A stretch of DNA of 64,000 bases from Cyanoderma ruficeps. Taxonomy: Eukaryota; Chordata; Aves; Passeriformes; Timaliidae. Shown in pieces: positions 48,201 through 60,000 of this stretch. The position numbers and the translations under genes are program-made. The stretch lies in assembly GCA_008694505.1 (NCBI GenBank), contig VZDJ01007755.1, forward strand, positions 13,101,100 through 13,165,099, given 5' to 3'. Under the pieces are notes generated by a model. The model did no database searches, was not told the origin of the DNA, and was given only the letters and a program-made list of their open reading frames with translations. Within the stretch, counting starts at the first letter, position 1; each line of letters begins with the position of its first letter.

Positions 48201-51200
48201 ATAAACTGCTCCAAAGTGCATATTCACTTGTCCCCTTGCAAATCTTGGGAAAAACTAAAAGAAAAAAAAAATTAAAATAAAATTACCTGTTTCGCTTAAT
48301 TCTTCAATTGAACCAACAAAAACTTCATGGGAAAACACTGGAAAATTGTCATTTATGTCCACAACTTTAATTGGGAGGTCTATTGGCTCTTCCAGTTTTG
48401 CCCCATTCTTATCCAGTGCATGGCCTCGAACCTGACAACACAGACAGAAACCATAAACTAATTCAATGAGTGACTGTCACATATACAAACACATACACAA
48501 AACAGAAATACACCCATTATATATAACAAAGTCTAAATATTATAAAAGCTTATTATATATGCTTATAAATACAAGCAGGTATACACAAATATCTAGAAAT
48601 ACATTTATATAGATGTATTGTTTCAAGCAGACACATTTAAAGAAAATAAATAAAAAATGGCAGGAGGAAAAAGAAAAAGAAAATTTCAACTTACAAGAAG
48701 AATCGGAGTCTTTTCTCTGTCCACTATTCCTGTTATGTTCAGGTCACCAGTCTTTCCATTGATAACAAATAATCCATAAGGGGGGTCTGTTACTCCTTGA
48801 CCAGATATAGTGTAAGTTACTACTATTCCTGTATCTTCAAGGTCTGAATGTATCTAGTAGGAATATAACAAATTAAATAGCACTCAGTAAATAAAATCAC
48901 ATTCGAAAGCAACAAAATATTATTTCTATCTTGTAATGAACAAACAAAAATAAACATTTAACACATTTCCTTGCACTCCTTTGACTGCAGAGATGTAGAG
49001 ATGAATGCAGGAAGGGCTCCATGTTCTGTGTGATAATCTGGTGCAGGGAGATGAGAAACATCTGGATCTGGGAGCTGGTCTGGGAGGTCAGACCTAAGCT
49101 AGCAAATATACCAGGACTGGAGAAAGGATAGGGTGGAGGAAAGAAGGTCAGACCTGGAGGTGAACACATAGAAGAGGCTGCAGAGACTAGAGATGACACC
49201 CTTTCTCTGCTGTCAGAAGATATTCAAAACATCTGGAAAAGTGTGCATTGTGCCAGTATCACCGTCAAGGGGCAGCCCAAGCAGGGGGCAACAGCTTGCC
49301 ACCACCTGCAGCCATTTCATGTGCTGAAGTGGCAGGAGTGATGAATTTATGTTTCAACATTGGTGCTGAACCAGACACATATCACTCTTTCACAAAGGGT
49401 AACACCTTGATTATTTTTAGCTCTGTTTCTTAAACTCTGGGTATACATAATCATGCTCCATGTACACCACTCTGCCCAATCACCACCAGCAGATCCGGGA
49501 CCCACTTGCCAAGTTCAACCCCAGCTGAGTATGGGTGGTGGGGTGAAAAAAACTCAAAGACACTGCATTCCCCAAAAGCTTAATGAAAAATGGGGCTATG
49601 AAAAGATGAGTGACTGAGCCAAACCAGGCTTTAAAAGTAAAAGTAAAGGAAACGGAAGGAAATGTGTCAATTTTCAACTGGCATTCAATAGGCCTTTAAA
49701 ATTAAAGAAATATTCGTGCATGTGTTTAGGGAAGCCACATTATTATTTCACATTTTCATCTCTATTTTTATGTGTATTGCATACTCAACTATTTTCTGGG
49801 CTTACTCTAGCAATTGGATTCTTATAGGAATTGTCCTCCTCCTCCCGTATGAAAGCTGGAGGGACTGTCCATTCTCGCTTCTGTCTGACTAGGCTGTTGG
49901 GATGAGACAGCACTCCACTCCTGTCATTTCGATTATAAACCTGTGAAGAGACAAGATGGAACGTCAGCATTACATTTAGTCATTTCAGATAAATGCTTTA
50001 TTGCTGCTGTAGCCAAGACTTCAGATATGTTTTTGCTCTTTCAATAGCTAGTAACTTCAAAATCATGGCACAGCATCAGCCTTCTGAGTCACAGTCTAAG
50101 AGCTATACCATCCTCAAGTTGGCTGAAAAGGAAAACCGCACTGGTCTTTTCATCAAGACAGAATTAGGCAAGACAGGCTTTAGAAATATGAGTAAGTTTC
50201 CATGACCAGCAGTTGGTGAAAATACACCTGCTCTGGAAGATTTAAATGCTTGTCATCAGATGTGGGAAGAAGTTTGGCTGTTTTGAACCACCATTTCTGC
50301 CTTACCACTGTGTTTATCTTCCCACCAATACTGCCTTGTATATTTAAGCGTCTCTCTGAAGGAGAATACATGGAAAAGCAGGCCTCTATTCAATTCACCC
50401 AATGCCTCTGCCATCCCTGTTTAACTACACCTCATTCTCACTCCGCATGACACCCCTCACCCCTCTGTCCACTTTAGTTTCTACTGTCTCTGTTGACCTC
50501 CAGATCAACATATTCAATAGAACAATGGTTTTTCATCTACTGAGTTCAAAAAAGCAATTTACATTTTTACTGTATTAGGGGAAGTTTCTCAAAGTTCAAT
50601 GCCACTCTAGGTGATGGATGTAGGAATCTACTCACTTTTCAGCTTTCATTTCTCTATTCATTACACAGCTTTTACTTTTCAGAAAGTGGCAGAATTCAAG
50701 ACATCAACTGAAATAAGGCATGGCTTTGACATGTTGCTCAGAGAACCCTTCTATAGGCACTGATAAAGAAAAAGCTTTCCATTATAGCCTACCTTCACGA
50801 AGAGCCCATGTCCATAACTCAAACAGATCTGCAATGGAAATGATGATAGTCAATATTAATTCCATGTCACTTCAGCAGTACTAAAACTTAACTTTTGTGA
50901 CCTGCTTCGTAAGAACAGCAAAGCCACAATGAAGACGGCTTCTGACCTGTATGAATCAATATTTATTATTTACCCGTAACAATTTTTAAAAAGTTCACCC
51001 GTAAGCATTGACATTAAAAACATACTCTCTAAACAGATAATAATTAAATTTTGCACCTTTTCCTAGCAGGAAAAAAATTACAAGCAAGTAGGGTTCTTCT
51101 GCTAATAAATTCAGACTTTATAATAATTTTTAAACAACCATTTCTTTTCGTGCTGCATAATGCTTCAGTATTCCAAAATGATGAGGATCAACACGCCGGT

Positions 51201-54200
51201 AAGTGTTGGCTGTAGGCAGCACTTTGGAAAAGCTCCCTCTTCTGGGCAAGCCTTGGATTTGTGGCCGTGGTGGGTTACCAATCACATTAGAGAAGAAAAT
51301 CGGATAAATGGTATTTAAAGGTAAGGACTAACCCAAACATCTGCTGAAGTGTACACAACTGAAGCAGCTCTCTTACTCAGAACCTTTTGCTAGGAGGATA
51401 AATAGCATCGCTTATTTAAACAAGGCAGAGGTGCTTGCTCTGACAAAACCTTGCAGGCTAGCATTCAGTATTGGGACTGCCCACCCCTTCACACATCAGG
51501 ATACGCCAGGACCTCTATGCATGGCCTTGAATGGCTCAGTTAGGGGACAAATCCTGGCTGGAAGAAGCCAATTTATCAGAGACCCCACATTTATGTCCAC
51601 TCTCCAGGCACCAAAGACCTCCAAGTAACAACACCCCTCAAACTGCAAAAAAGGTAGGTATTGGGAAGCAGCAACAATTAAAAAGTAGGCTATTCCAACA
51701 TGGGAAACCTACAAATCAATCTTTTGAACTTTGTACCGGTGGCAAATATCGTCATTGTTCGGAAAACTATTACTACTTATATTTTGCAAGTTAGGTGATT
51801 ATTTTCTTAGGCATACTACTGCCTAAGGCAAAAAGTTGGTTTTCTACTCAAATAACTCAGTCTCTGACTAGCTTCTAGTCTGTTCACTGGGTTCTCCCTA
51901 TTCCTCCCTCTGACTCAGCCTTGATTACTGAATTGATGACAGCTTCTTTTTTTTTTTAAGATGTTATCTTGTACCCACACAATCCAGCAGCAGACTGTGT
52001 TGAGCAATGCAGCAGATTTCTGTTTCAACTTGTTCAACAAAACTGTTTTTTCAAATGGTATTTTCCCCAATGTATATATTCTGAAGACAGAAATTATCAA
52101 GCCGTAAACTCCCTAATGGATATGCATCATGAAGGGTACAGGATCTCACACCAAGCTGTTTTCATGGATGTTCTTAATCTTATTTGATTTCACTAATTGT
52201 ATGGATTTAGAAAATTTATTTTCATGACTAATGAGATTATACCAGCAAGAGTGACAGGAGAATTCTGCTTTAAAGTCAAGGTTTTCCACAGAAGTTGCAA
52301 CTCTTCTGGAAGGTGAGTAATTGTCAAGATGTCATCAGAAACATCCTTGCTTGCTCTAACTGGTAAACTGGAGGGAAAACTGTTTCTACCTCAAAACTGA
52401 ATGGAGACAAGAGGCACATGGTGAGAAGTTTCCTGGTATTGGAAACCTGAGAACCCAGTACAAACAAAAGTGTCTGAAGACCAAGAATAAGCAGATCTTC
52501 CACTCAGATGTGTGTCAAAAATGTGTAAAAAATTCCACTAGTCATTATAAAAAGAAAATCTTTCATTACGATAAGTAAAAATCAATTTGTTTGCATAGTA
52601 GCAAATTTCTCTCAAAGCATTCTAGGATAACGCTATGGTAGTAAAAAATACTTTTACTCTTGTATTATTCAATCTCCAGTCCACAGGTAGCCTCACAAGT
52701 GACTTAGAAGATATCTACAAAAATTTTTAAATGGGGAGAAAAGCACTTTTCAGTGGCATTTTCTTCAAGGACAAGTGAAATGTCAGAATTTACTGCCTGT
52801 TGAACATGAGAATTTTCTTCTTCCCCCCCGTCCCCCTTTTTTTGGTTTTTTTTTTTTTTTAGTACCTTACAGCTGCCACCTGTTGACCAGAGCTGAGAAC
52901 ACATTGTCAGAAGACAACTGGATGGTTACGAAAAAAAGGTCTGAGGCCTGAAGTAATGAAATTATGAAATACTACAGGAAAGCAGCAGAAATAGGCAAGA
53001 GGGTATGGGAAAGAAGAGAGTGACTGCCATGTATAGTGGCTGCAAGGCTGCTCTTGCCCAAATACCTGTTCATCTATACTCAGGAAGTGACTAAAGGACC
53101 AAAGAATTTCAATACAAAGCTCAGATTTAAGCTGTAAAGCTATGAAGACTGAGTAACCAAGAAGATACGTGTTTGTATTTACGATACCATGAAACAGTAA
53201 CGCATAGAAATGTGGTCTTTTCCATGTGCTGTGTGTTGGGAGATGTGGAGCTTGCACCTCCTGTGAGTCAGTTTGGTGTTGAAGACAACATGTGAAGACC
53301 ACAGAGAAGCATGCAGGGGAACCATCCAAGGTCACCTACTAGTACATCTCCTGGCCCTGAGGAAAAACAAACTATACCCAAATGCTTCCTGACAACTGTT
53401 TATCCTGTTCTTAAAAATGAGGGATGGAGGTCCCTCAGCCTCACTAACCTAAGGGGGTGCCTAGATAGCCCTACAGATGAAAAGTCTGTTAATTTTCATC
53501 TTAATTTTATTATCCTAATTTTCAGCTCCTTGCAAGTTGACCATATTGCTGCTTGCATGACATTCAGAGTAAGGCACACAAATTTACACATCTAAATGAA
53601 AGCTAAGTGCCTAAACTTTCATTATGATCAGCAGAAATATAGCCAATACCAACAGAGATCGGAACAGTGTTCAACTTGCCCCCAAACCAGTCCATATTTA
53701 TTCCTCTCTGAGCTCTACTGATTGTAAGTAGGTCCAATCAAGTATTGTAAACCCAACATAGGAGGACTTGTAGAGCAAAGCATTTGATGCAGAGAACCCA
53801 AGGCCATACAATCCATCTTTTGATGGATCCTTCAGACTAGAATTAGCTTGTTCCCACAGATCAAACATCTACAAGCAGATGGATGCATCTCTCAACATGG
53901 TTTCACCCAGGAGGGACACGATTCACACACTCTTGAGATTTTCTTCAAAAGTACAGTCTGATCCAATCAAATGGGTGCACTCAGCATCCCCTGCACATCC
54001 ATGTACCTTAACAAAATCTTAAACATCTATATTGAGATGTCTTAGCCTTAAACCTAATCTCCTTTGTTATGTTGACAATGCTTTCAATTCTATGGTGCAA
54101 TTCTCTTTTCTCCTACCCTTCATGTATCCGCAAACTTAACAAACATCTTACTCACTGTCTTTTCCCACATACCAGTTCTTTAATTTCCCTTAAAAAATCA

Positions 54201-56706
54201 TAAAAAAGGATTTTGTGACTTTAGACTGTGGGGTTTTTTTCTGTTCTGTAGTCTCTCCTAGACAGATTCACTTTCATCTGAAGTCTGGTATCAAAAGTAA
54301 CATACCACTTCAGTTCAATAGGATGGATAAAATAACAGACTTCATATATTTATCAGCTGCTTTCAGACCTCACCACAGCTGGGTTTTCCCTCATTTATGG
54401 AACAATATTAAAATGTTGAATCAATCCACAGATGCTTGTAAATACTTTTACCACGTTTCAACATGTTACTGGCAACAGAAGCTAGGTTGCTTTGAATTAG
54501 CTCACCTCTGCTCTTTGTAAAACCAAGGATCACTTTGTGATGGTTTTTATTTAACTTGTTTCTATGACTTCTGAAAATTAACTGCTACTGCCTCTGACAT
54601 TAGAGTAGTGATATTCAGGCCTGAATTTCATCATACACAGCCTAAGTTTAACATCCTAAACATCAATGAAGTACAATCTGAGGAAGACGTTCAGAGAAAA
54701 GGTAAATTTTGCTACTCCCATAGTAAGATTCATACATCTCTGTCAACTATTCTTTCACTCAAATGCAGGGAGTGTTCCAAGACTTTTTCTCTTGAAGACA
54801 TGATGTCCACCCCCTTTAGAAATGACTGAAAAACCTCCCAGTCTAATAATCCTGGATAGCCGTGCCCGCCTGGCAGGCCCATGGCTCTGAGTGTGTGCCC
54901 TGGACACGTTCCAAGTCCAGCCCAACCCTTTAGGTGCACCACCATTCAGCACAGCCAAACACTCCTGGAAAAGGGTCGCCGGCAGGGGCCTGGGGAAAAC
55001 TTCCATGACCTCTGCAAGGAGCCAGGGATGATGATACAAGGATGCAGTCTGCAGGCAGGCAGGGAGGGAGCACTGAGAGATACCTCCAGGAAAAACTGGG
55101 AGAGGAAGAACCTACCATCCCTGATGCTTCTAAGGTAGAAGATGCTTTGAGAACACACTACTTTTAGGCTAATTTTCTTTTTCAGTAGTTTCTTAAGATT
55201 CATAAGAAATAAATGACCCTAATCCAATACTCTCAAATAAGAAACTTGACTTTTTGCCACATGAATGCCTAGACTTGGAAAAAAACCCCAAAATTTCAAA
55301 ACTCAGCAGCGCTTCTCTCTCTCTTCTGATAGCCAACTAAGGCAGCTTTATTCACTCTAATATTTTATCCAGCAGTGAGTCTTTTAGGCCAAACTGGGTT
55401 GACTCTCAGTACATCATATCCTGACCAAGCCTCAGCTAAAATTGAGGATGACGAGGATTGAGAAAAGTAATATTCTTCAGGCAAAGTTAACAGCATCCTA
55501 AGCCAGTGCAAGCCCACCAAAATGGACAATGGTGTGGCTTCAGGTATTACAGAGAGAGGAAGTAAAAACTTTTGCACAAGTGGGACTACACGTTTTCCAT
55601 CATTAATTTGGACAAAATAAGGATAAAACTTTTCCCAACTAAACCCCAACTACTAGCTTGCTGTAAAAACAGGTTTAACTGTTGCTGGCCAACTTATGCA
55701 CAACCATATGTCTGTATTAGAGTTATAAGGCAACAGGTCTCCAGATAACAAATCTGATTTTGCAGGTTCCCAAGCTCAGGGAACAGGGTCCTGACCTCCA
55801 GTACTTTCAATTCTCTCCATGCAACAAGCCATTACTGATCCTTGCCCAGCTGCTCGGCAGCTCCCGGCACAGCCCAGGGCATGGCCCGCACCCACACCTT
55901 TGTCTGAATGGCGGCAGCCCAACTTCCGCAGGCATTCTGCCAGCCGGGAAAGGTGAAAAGCAAAAGAAAATGCCGCAGATACAATGAAGAGTTTTTCTGC
56001 AAACCAACTAGAAAGAGCTAGAAAGTATCAGTCCAAATCCAACAAACCAAGTGTTTTGTTCTCAGTTTGTTATGAGACAGACAGTCGTTGCTTTTAGTCT
56101 GAGAAAGTATTTCATAGAATGGAAGATCTAAAGGCCTATGGCTGAAAAATAGCAAGGGAAGGGCAGGAGAAAGCCTGAAGTGTCCTGGATTGTTAAGAAT
56201 TTGGTGTAATATTTCTAAGGCGATAAAGACTTTCAAACTTTTAAGTTCATCTTCTCTTCTAGCACTGTTTCCTCAGAAGGGAAACACAATTTAGTATAGA
56301 GTATGTGGAACATGTAGACAGCAACAACACGAACTCCTCAGCGCATTCCTGTTCCTCCCGGCGCTTCAGCAACCCCACCCATCCCAGATCCCGTTCCTGT
56401 TGGGATTTCCTTTCCTACCTCCACCTGCTTTCAAGCAGCAAACGGCGATGGCTTTTATCTAATTCCCAAAGAAGGAGAGAAAACCCGTTCCCAGCAGCCA
56501 CACGCAACGGGCGTTGGGAGGGCTGCCAATTCCCTATGGGAACGCCTCCCTCCGGCGACCGCACTCGAGACCCCCGCAGCGGCACCACCGCGGCTCCATC
56601 CCCGGCAAAGCAGCGCCCCGGTACCGAGGGACCCCCGTGGCAAGCAGCACCCCGCACTCACCAGCAGCGCCAGCAGTCGCACTGCCGCCACGGGGCCCCG
56701 CGACAT
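35188..56706 (-). CDS. DSG2: Desmoglein-2 (DSG2), complete, 15 coding exons
   Basis: Desmosomal cadherin that spans the plasma membrane and links neighbouring cells through Ca2+-dependent extracellular repeats, binding plakoglobin and plakophilin inside. Coding exons (high to low): 56706-56662, 50828-50793, 49940-49806, 48853-48695, 48431-48287, 47062-46902, 46064-45930, 45790-45605, 44646-44387, 43553-43411, 42788-42561, 41124-40894, 39879-39737, 38592-38245, 36213-35188. They sum to 3381 nt, or 1126 residues plus stop, against 1118 in human DSG2, and all phases close. Features: signal peptide 1 to about 24; furin site RQKR at 46-49 with mature EW (Trp2 of the adhesive strand) from 50; cadherin motifs DINDN, DVNDN and DENDN; membrane segment about 603-628; Ala/Gly-rich cytoplasmic stretch in exon 14; desmoglein repeat units (VVTER-type) in exon 15. 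All introns are GT-AG except intron 13, which fits best as GC-AG. Residue-level similarity is to DSG2 rather than DSG1/3/4, and the TTR neighbour agrees. Confidence 0.96.
36214..38244 (-). other. DSG2: DSG2 intron 14
   Basis: 2031-bp GT-AG intron with no recognised repeat. An open frame at 36855-37064 (minus) has no recognisable homology and no splice context. Confidence 0.75.
38245..38592 (-). CDS. DSG2: DSG2 coding exon 14 (cytoplasmic, Ala/Gly-rich)
   Basis: 348 nt after [39 protein letters not shown], then [40 protein letters not shown], ending [12 protein letters not shown]. The RWEE-RLLS and NEEFLR-YF motifs are shared with human DSG2; the Ala/Gly runs are richer. Donor GAT|GTAAGC. Confidence 0.92.
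39737..39879 (-). CDS. DSG2: DSG2 coding exon 13 (end of membrane segment, intracellular anchor)
   Basis: Begins [20 protein letters not shown] and ends [15 protein letters not shown], matching the human intracellular anchor. In the preferred model the donor is AAG|GCATGT (a GC donor) with phase 0. A GT four bases further (ending GCAT) with an acceptor at 38588 would also keep frame but is a weaker site. Confidence 0.88.
39738..40893 (-). other. DSG2: DSG2 exon 13 and intron 12 span
   Basis: Intron 12 occupies 39880-40893. It has GT-AG ends and contains no recognisable repeat or gene. Confidence 0.7.
40894..41124 (-). CDS. DSG2: DSG2 coding exon 12 (extracellular anchor and membrane segment)
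   Basis: 231 nt: ends the anchor domain with Cys-rich [19 protein letters not shown], then the membrane segment [20 protein letters not shown]. Donor CTGC|GTAAGT. Confidence 0.95.
41580..42245 (-). mobile_element. CR1 LINE fragment inside DSG2 intron 11
   Basis: The reverse complement reads as CR1 3' sequence. The 3' end is at 41580 (ATCACAGAATGATTAAGGTA), and GGTCTCCTCTCAGTCATCTC and CTGAACAGGCCCAGCTCCCT are diagnostic antisense blocks. It lies in the same orientation as DSG2 and fills nearly half of the 1436-bp intron. Confidence 0.93.
42561..42788 (-). CDS. DSG2: DSG2 coding exon 11 (EC4-EC5 / extracellular anchor)
   Basis: 228 nt: [70 protein letters not shown], ending IIASGN plus one base. 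DENDN is the EC4 linker. Confidence 0.95.
42789..43410 (-). other. DSG2: DSG2 intron 10
   Basis: 622-bp GT-AG intron, unique-looking AT-rich sequence without a recognised element. Confidence 0.8.
43411..43553 (-). CDS. DSG2: DSG2 coding exon 10 (EC4)
   Basis: 143 nt: completes Thr and encodes [47 protein letters not shown] plus one base. NGT is a sequon. Donor TG|GTAAGT. Confidence 0.95.
43554..44386 (-). other. DSG2: DSG2 intron 9
   Basis: 833-bp GT-AG intron. No repeat or gene recognised. Confidence 0.8.
44387..44646 (-). CDS. DSG2: DSG2 coding exon 9 (EC3-EC4)
   Basis: 260 nt: [20 protein letters not shown], through [30 protein letters not shown], to [12 protein letters not shown] plus two bases. 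LDYE and DEDTG are the expected calcium motifs. The EC3-EC4 linker lacks a DxNDN motif, as in other desmogleins. Confidence 0.95.
44647..45604 (-). other. DSG2: DSG2 intron 8
   Basis: 958-bp intron. A short locally repeated motif TATTTAAGTAAT(A) occurs around 44730-44790; otherwise unremarkable. Confidence 0.8.
45605..45790 (-). CDS. DSG2: DSG2 coding exon 8 (EC3)
   Basis: 186 nt: [60 protein letters not shown], then VK. Very close to human DSG2. NWLANFTF includes an N-glycosylation sequon (NFT). Confidence 0.96.
45930..46064 (-). CDS. DSG2: DSG2 coding exon 7 (EC2-EC3 junction)
   Basis: 135 nt: [20 protein letters not shown], then [20 protein letters not shown], then VESHT. DVNDN is the EC2-EC3 linker. 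Donor ACA|GTAAGT. Confidence 0.95.
46065..46901 (-). other. DSG2: DSG2 intron 6
   Basis: 837-bp GT-AG intron between EC2 exons; nothing else recognised. Confidence 0.8.
46902..47062 (-). CDS. DSG2: DSG2 coding exon 6 (EC2)
   Basis: 161 nt: [20 protein letters not shown], then [20 protein letters not shown], ending KINLDRE. DADEPN and LDRE are cadherin calcium motifs. Donor GAG|GTAAAA. Confidence 0.95.
47063..48286 (-). other. DSG2: DSG2 intron 5
   Basis: 1224-bp intron. The open frame at 47679-48134 (plus) has no recognisable domain and looks random. Confidence 0.8.
48287..48431 (-). CDS. DSG2: DSG2 coding exon 5 (EC1-EC2 junction)
   Basis: 145 nt: [20 protein letters not shown], then [13 protein letters not shown], then [15 protein letters not shown] plus one base. 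DINDN is the EC1-EC2 calcium linker. Confidence 0.95.
48695..48853 (-). CDS. DSG2: DSG2 coding exon 4 (EC1)
   Basis: 159 nt beginning [20 protein letters not shown] and ending [15 protein letters not shown] is a calcium-binding cadherin motif. Phase 0 on both ends. Confidence 0.95.
48854..49805 (-). other. DSG2: DSG2 intron 3
   Basis: 952-bp GT-AG intron; nothing else recognised. Confidence 0.8.
49806..49940 (-). CDS. DSG2: DSG2 coding exon 3 (propeptide cleavage, start of EC1)
   Basis: 135 nt encoding the propeptide end [10 protein letters not shown] and then [24 protein letters not shown] is the furin-type cleavage site and Trp at mature position 2 is the strand-swap residue. Donor AGA|GTAAGC. 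Confidence 0.95.
49941..50792 (-). other. DSG2: DSG2 intron 2
   Basis: 852-bp GT-AG intron; nothing else recognised. Confidence 0.8.
50793..50828 (-). CDS. DSG2: DSG2 coding exon 2
   Basis: A 36-nt mini-exon, [12 protein letters not shown], between TTGCAG and GTAGGC. It corresponds to the short second exon of human DSG2 (ICF... segment) and is too short for open-frame searches. Confidence 0.88.
50829..56661 (-). other. DSG2: DSG2 intron 1
   Basis: 5833-bp first intron. It contains a long pyrimidine tract at about 52822-52860 and no recognised gene. A more GC-rich patch lies around 54860-55120 without coding potential I can support. Confidence 0.8.
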
Positions 56707-57060
56707 GACCGCCGGGACGGGACGGGCTCAGCTCAACACGGGAATGCCGGCGGCCCGTGGAGGGGGGCACAAGTAGCCGCGGGTGGGTGGAGTATGCCGG
56801 GCGGGATCCGCGCCGGGAGGGGGCAAGAGGCAGCCGGCCCCGAGCCCCGCCCGGCCCGGCCCAGCCCGCGGCAGTGAATGCCGTCCGCGCCCCGCCGAGC
56901 TCCGCCTGCGGAGGCTGCACAGGGCAGCCCTCGGAGCGCCAGGCCCCAGCTTCTTCCCCAGGGCTCCCAAAGTTTGCGGTTTGTTTGCCCCGCTTCCACC
57001 GAGGGAGGCTAGTCGGAGCGTGCAGGAGGCGCGCAGAGCGGCTGCGACAGCAAACTGATA
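56510..57060 (-). promoter_or_regulatory. DSG2: CpG-rich promoter region of DSG2
   Basis: Dense CpG and high GC spanning exon 1 and about 350 bp above it (for example CCCGCCCGGCCCGGCCCAGC). There is no TATA box at a suitable distance. A CpG-island promoter is usual for DSG2, which is broadly expressed in epithelia. The transcription start is not resolved. Confidence 0.75.
56662..56706 (-). CDS. DSG2: DSG2 coding exon 1
   Basis: 15 codons, [15 protein letters not shown], forming the start and core of the signal peptide; donor CTG|GTGAGT. It sits in the CpG-rich promoter region, as desmosomal cadherin first exons usually do. Confidence 0.9.
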
Positions 57061-60000
57061 GATTAAGAAGTAACTGATGGGGGGAGCGTAGTCTCACGGG
57101 GAAATAAAATCGTGGGCGTTTTTAGGACAACCTTCTCTGTAACCCTCATTTTTTATGCGCTCCGAGCCATATCCTTCCTACTCTTTTCGGGCAGGGATCT
57201 TTCCTGGGTACACCTGATTAATTGATGCTTACAAAGGCATAACTGATTCTTCGTGATGGCGAAACAATTAAACCTGCTTTCTGTACATCCTCTCTTCTCT
57301 GAGGCAGTTACCTAGTTAATCTTTCCAGGATCACACTCAGTTGTGGTAAGTAACTTCAGAGCCTGCTGGTCGTGATACTATTTGTGTTACGAACTATTGG
57401 GATCGGAGAGGGGAACCAGCCCTACGGGAGTCTTTCCAATCGCATTAGGTACCTTTATTGCATGTTGTAACAATGCACAATAAATAATTCAATTTCACTT
57501 GCGACAGTTATAGTTTCCATGGCCATCATGAGGGCAAGAGCTTTACCTCAAAAGTTTTTCTGAAGTGACATACATCTGTTTGTGTTATTTATTTAGAATA
57601 TCCAAATTTACAGAGTTTGCTGATACCCCTGCATAAAAATAGTGGCCTTAATTTAAAGAAAACAAAAGGCATAAATGACCCAATATAAGTGAAATGCACG
57701 GTATTAAGGGCTTTTGTATGCCTTCTTTGTTCTGTCACTGAGTCACTGTGCTGGACTGATCACTTTATAACCACACAGAACTATGCACGTTCACACAGTA
57801 GTACACACTGAGATCCTGTGAGGATCTTCTTCAGGGTCTCAAGGACAGGGGTGTATTTTGGCCCAGGTTTAACAGCTGTTGTAGCTATTGCAGCTAATGG
57901 TAATAGAACTACTGTGAAGTTTTCTTTTAGCTGTTCCTGTTTGAGATAAATGAGGCAGAGCATGTCTCAGAGATCATTCATATTACCACCATTTAATTTG
58001 GTGATGTAGAAGTAGATTCTGCTTTCAGATGTATATTAGGTTTCCTAGACTGATGGTTAAGTATTTTTTTACATCAAAAGGCTGTAAGAGAAGAATCTTG
58101 ATTTGCAACTTTCTTCTCAACTTGTAGGTTGCTTTGTCGAATTCTGAAGCAGTTTTTTGTTGCTGACCTAGCACACTGTTAATGAGATGATAGTATATAT
58201 ATATGCATACATATATATATTTGCAACTATTTGCGAACTTTAAAAGCTGATGTGCCAGAGTAAAAATCTAAATTAATTTCTTTTGAAAAATCCTTAGCAT
58301 TGATTTCCCTTTGAAGTCACATGTGCTTACAGGAGAAATTAATAGAATAGTCTTTTCCCAGAGCTCAATGGGTGGGCCATTAAGTGTGGGTCAGCTGCAT
58401 GTCCTGGATATCCTACAAGAACCTCAGATATCATAAAAAAGTTGTTTGTTGTTTTTTTTCACTTTAACTTGGCTGATTTGTATGAAAAACTTCTGTCTGT
58501 TATCCCCGTTTTACAAAAACAATTTGCCTGCTGTTAGGAAAAAAATGTCAAACAGTATCAAATGTGTTTTAAAACAGCTAGTAAGTGTGTCAGCAATCAC
58601 TGAAGCTGAATTTCTTTCTGCCTTTCCCTCACTTAAACTTGGCAGCAGCTAAACACACCTCCTTCCACATCTGGGCTGCAGTTTTGTCCCTACAATCAGT
58701 TTTCACTGGAGGATGCATTGAGCACGGGAGGATCTTTGCTTTCCCACTGAGGACAGCAGCAATTTGGAGTTCACTGACACTGCAGACCTAAGAGAAAGTT
58801 AATCTTTGCTTTTCAAACTGTAAAAGCAGCTGAGCCCTGTTTAGTGCCTGGTGAGGAGAGGGGCTTTCAAGGTGTGAGGCATGCACCAGGTTGCTGTTGT
58901 CTCAAAGTACAATCTGTCTAAATTCTCTTGATAAAATTTTAACAGCAAATTAATTATCATCTAAAACAGCCTGACTTGTGTCAGGAGGAAGAGTGTTTGC
59001 TCTCAGGAATAATAGTTGTAAGCACAGGTGTTCTAGGTAGTTACTATCACACCCTTGCCATAGTGGCTGGATCTTGGTTATTTCCCTGAAACCTTGCCTT
59101 GCCCCCAGCTCTGCCTGCCGCTCCCTATTTGTGCTGACTAATCTTCCTTACAGCAGTGCCAGGAAACTTCTGGCTTCCCTGGGGTGGAGGACAAGGGCAT
59201 GCTTGATCAGACCAGCAGAGTCCATCTCTGCTTCTTGCAAAAGCAAGGTTAACTTTACAACAACTGTGTTTTTTTTTTTTTTTTTTTTTTCAGTGTGTAA
59301 NTTTTCGACAAGTGATTCAACCAAATGAGACAAGTGCGGTACCTAGCAAATTGTGTTAAGGTGGAAAACCCAGTGTATATTCTTAGTAATGAAATGTTGA
59401 AATTCATTTATATTCACATGAAGCTATTATACAAATATTTTGCATTGTTTGAGATTATGTCAATTATCTTTTCTGCATTGTTTAAAGATTCTTTACTGCA
59501 TTGTGGTCACAGATGCCCCTCATGTTTTGGGAAGAGATCCCAGCAGAAAGCAGTGTATCAGGGCATTGCACGGATACATCAAAATAACATTTATTTATTC
59601 AAAATAGGTGATGGATAATGCATAATATGTAAAAAATTATACACATCCAGAGGGTTTCTAACCCCCAGACAGCTCTTGAGACCAGAGCAATTCCAACAGG
59701 TAGTCACCAGTTTCGAAGTGCTTGTACGACCAAGCACCTGCAGTTTTTTTGCAGGCAAAAATGCTCTAACTGAGGAGAGTAGATTGGCACCAGGATTTGA
59801 TACTTTAAGCAAACACTTGGCATTCTAAAAATGGAGTCATTGTTGTTCCTGTGTGGGCTAACTATGTTTTTGATTCTCCATGCCTCCTGTCGTGCGGCTT
59901 AAACAAATTCAAGCAGGAATAATCCCTCCCTTTCTTTTGCTTTACCTCCTCTCTCTAACTTAACTGCTTTCACCTTATCTTTCTCTGTTCAGCTCTCTCC

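Noticed and set aside
56305..57097. Long open frames on both strands around the DSG2 first exon
   Set aside because: They reflect CpG-island composition; only the 15-codon exon 1 fits DSG2.
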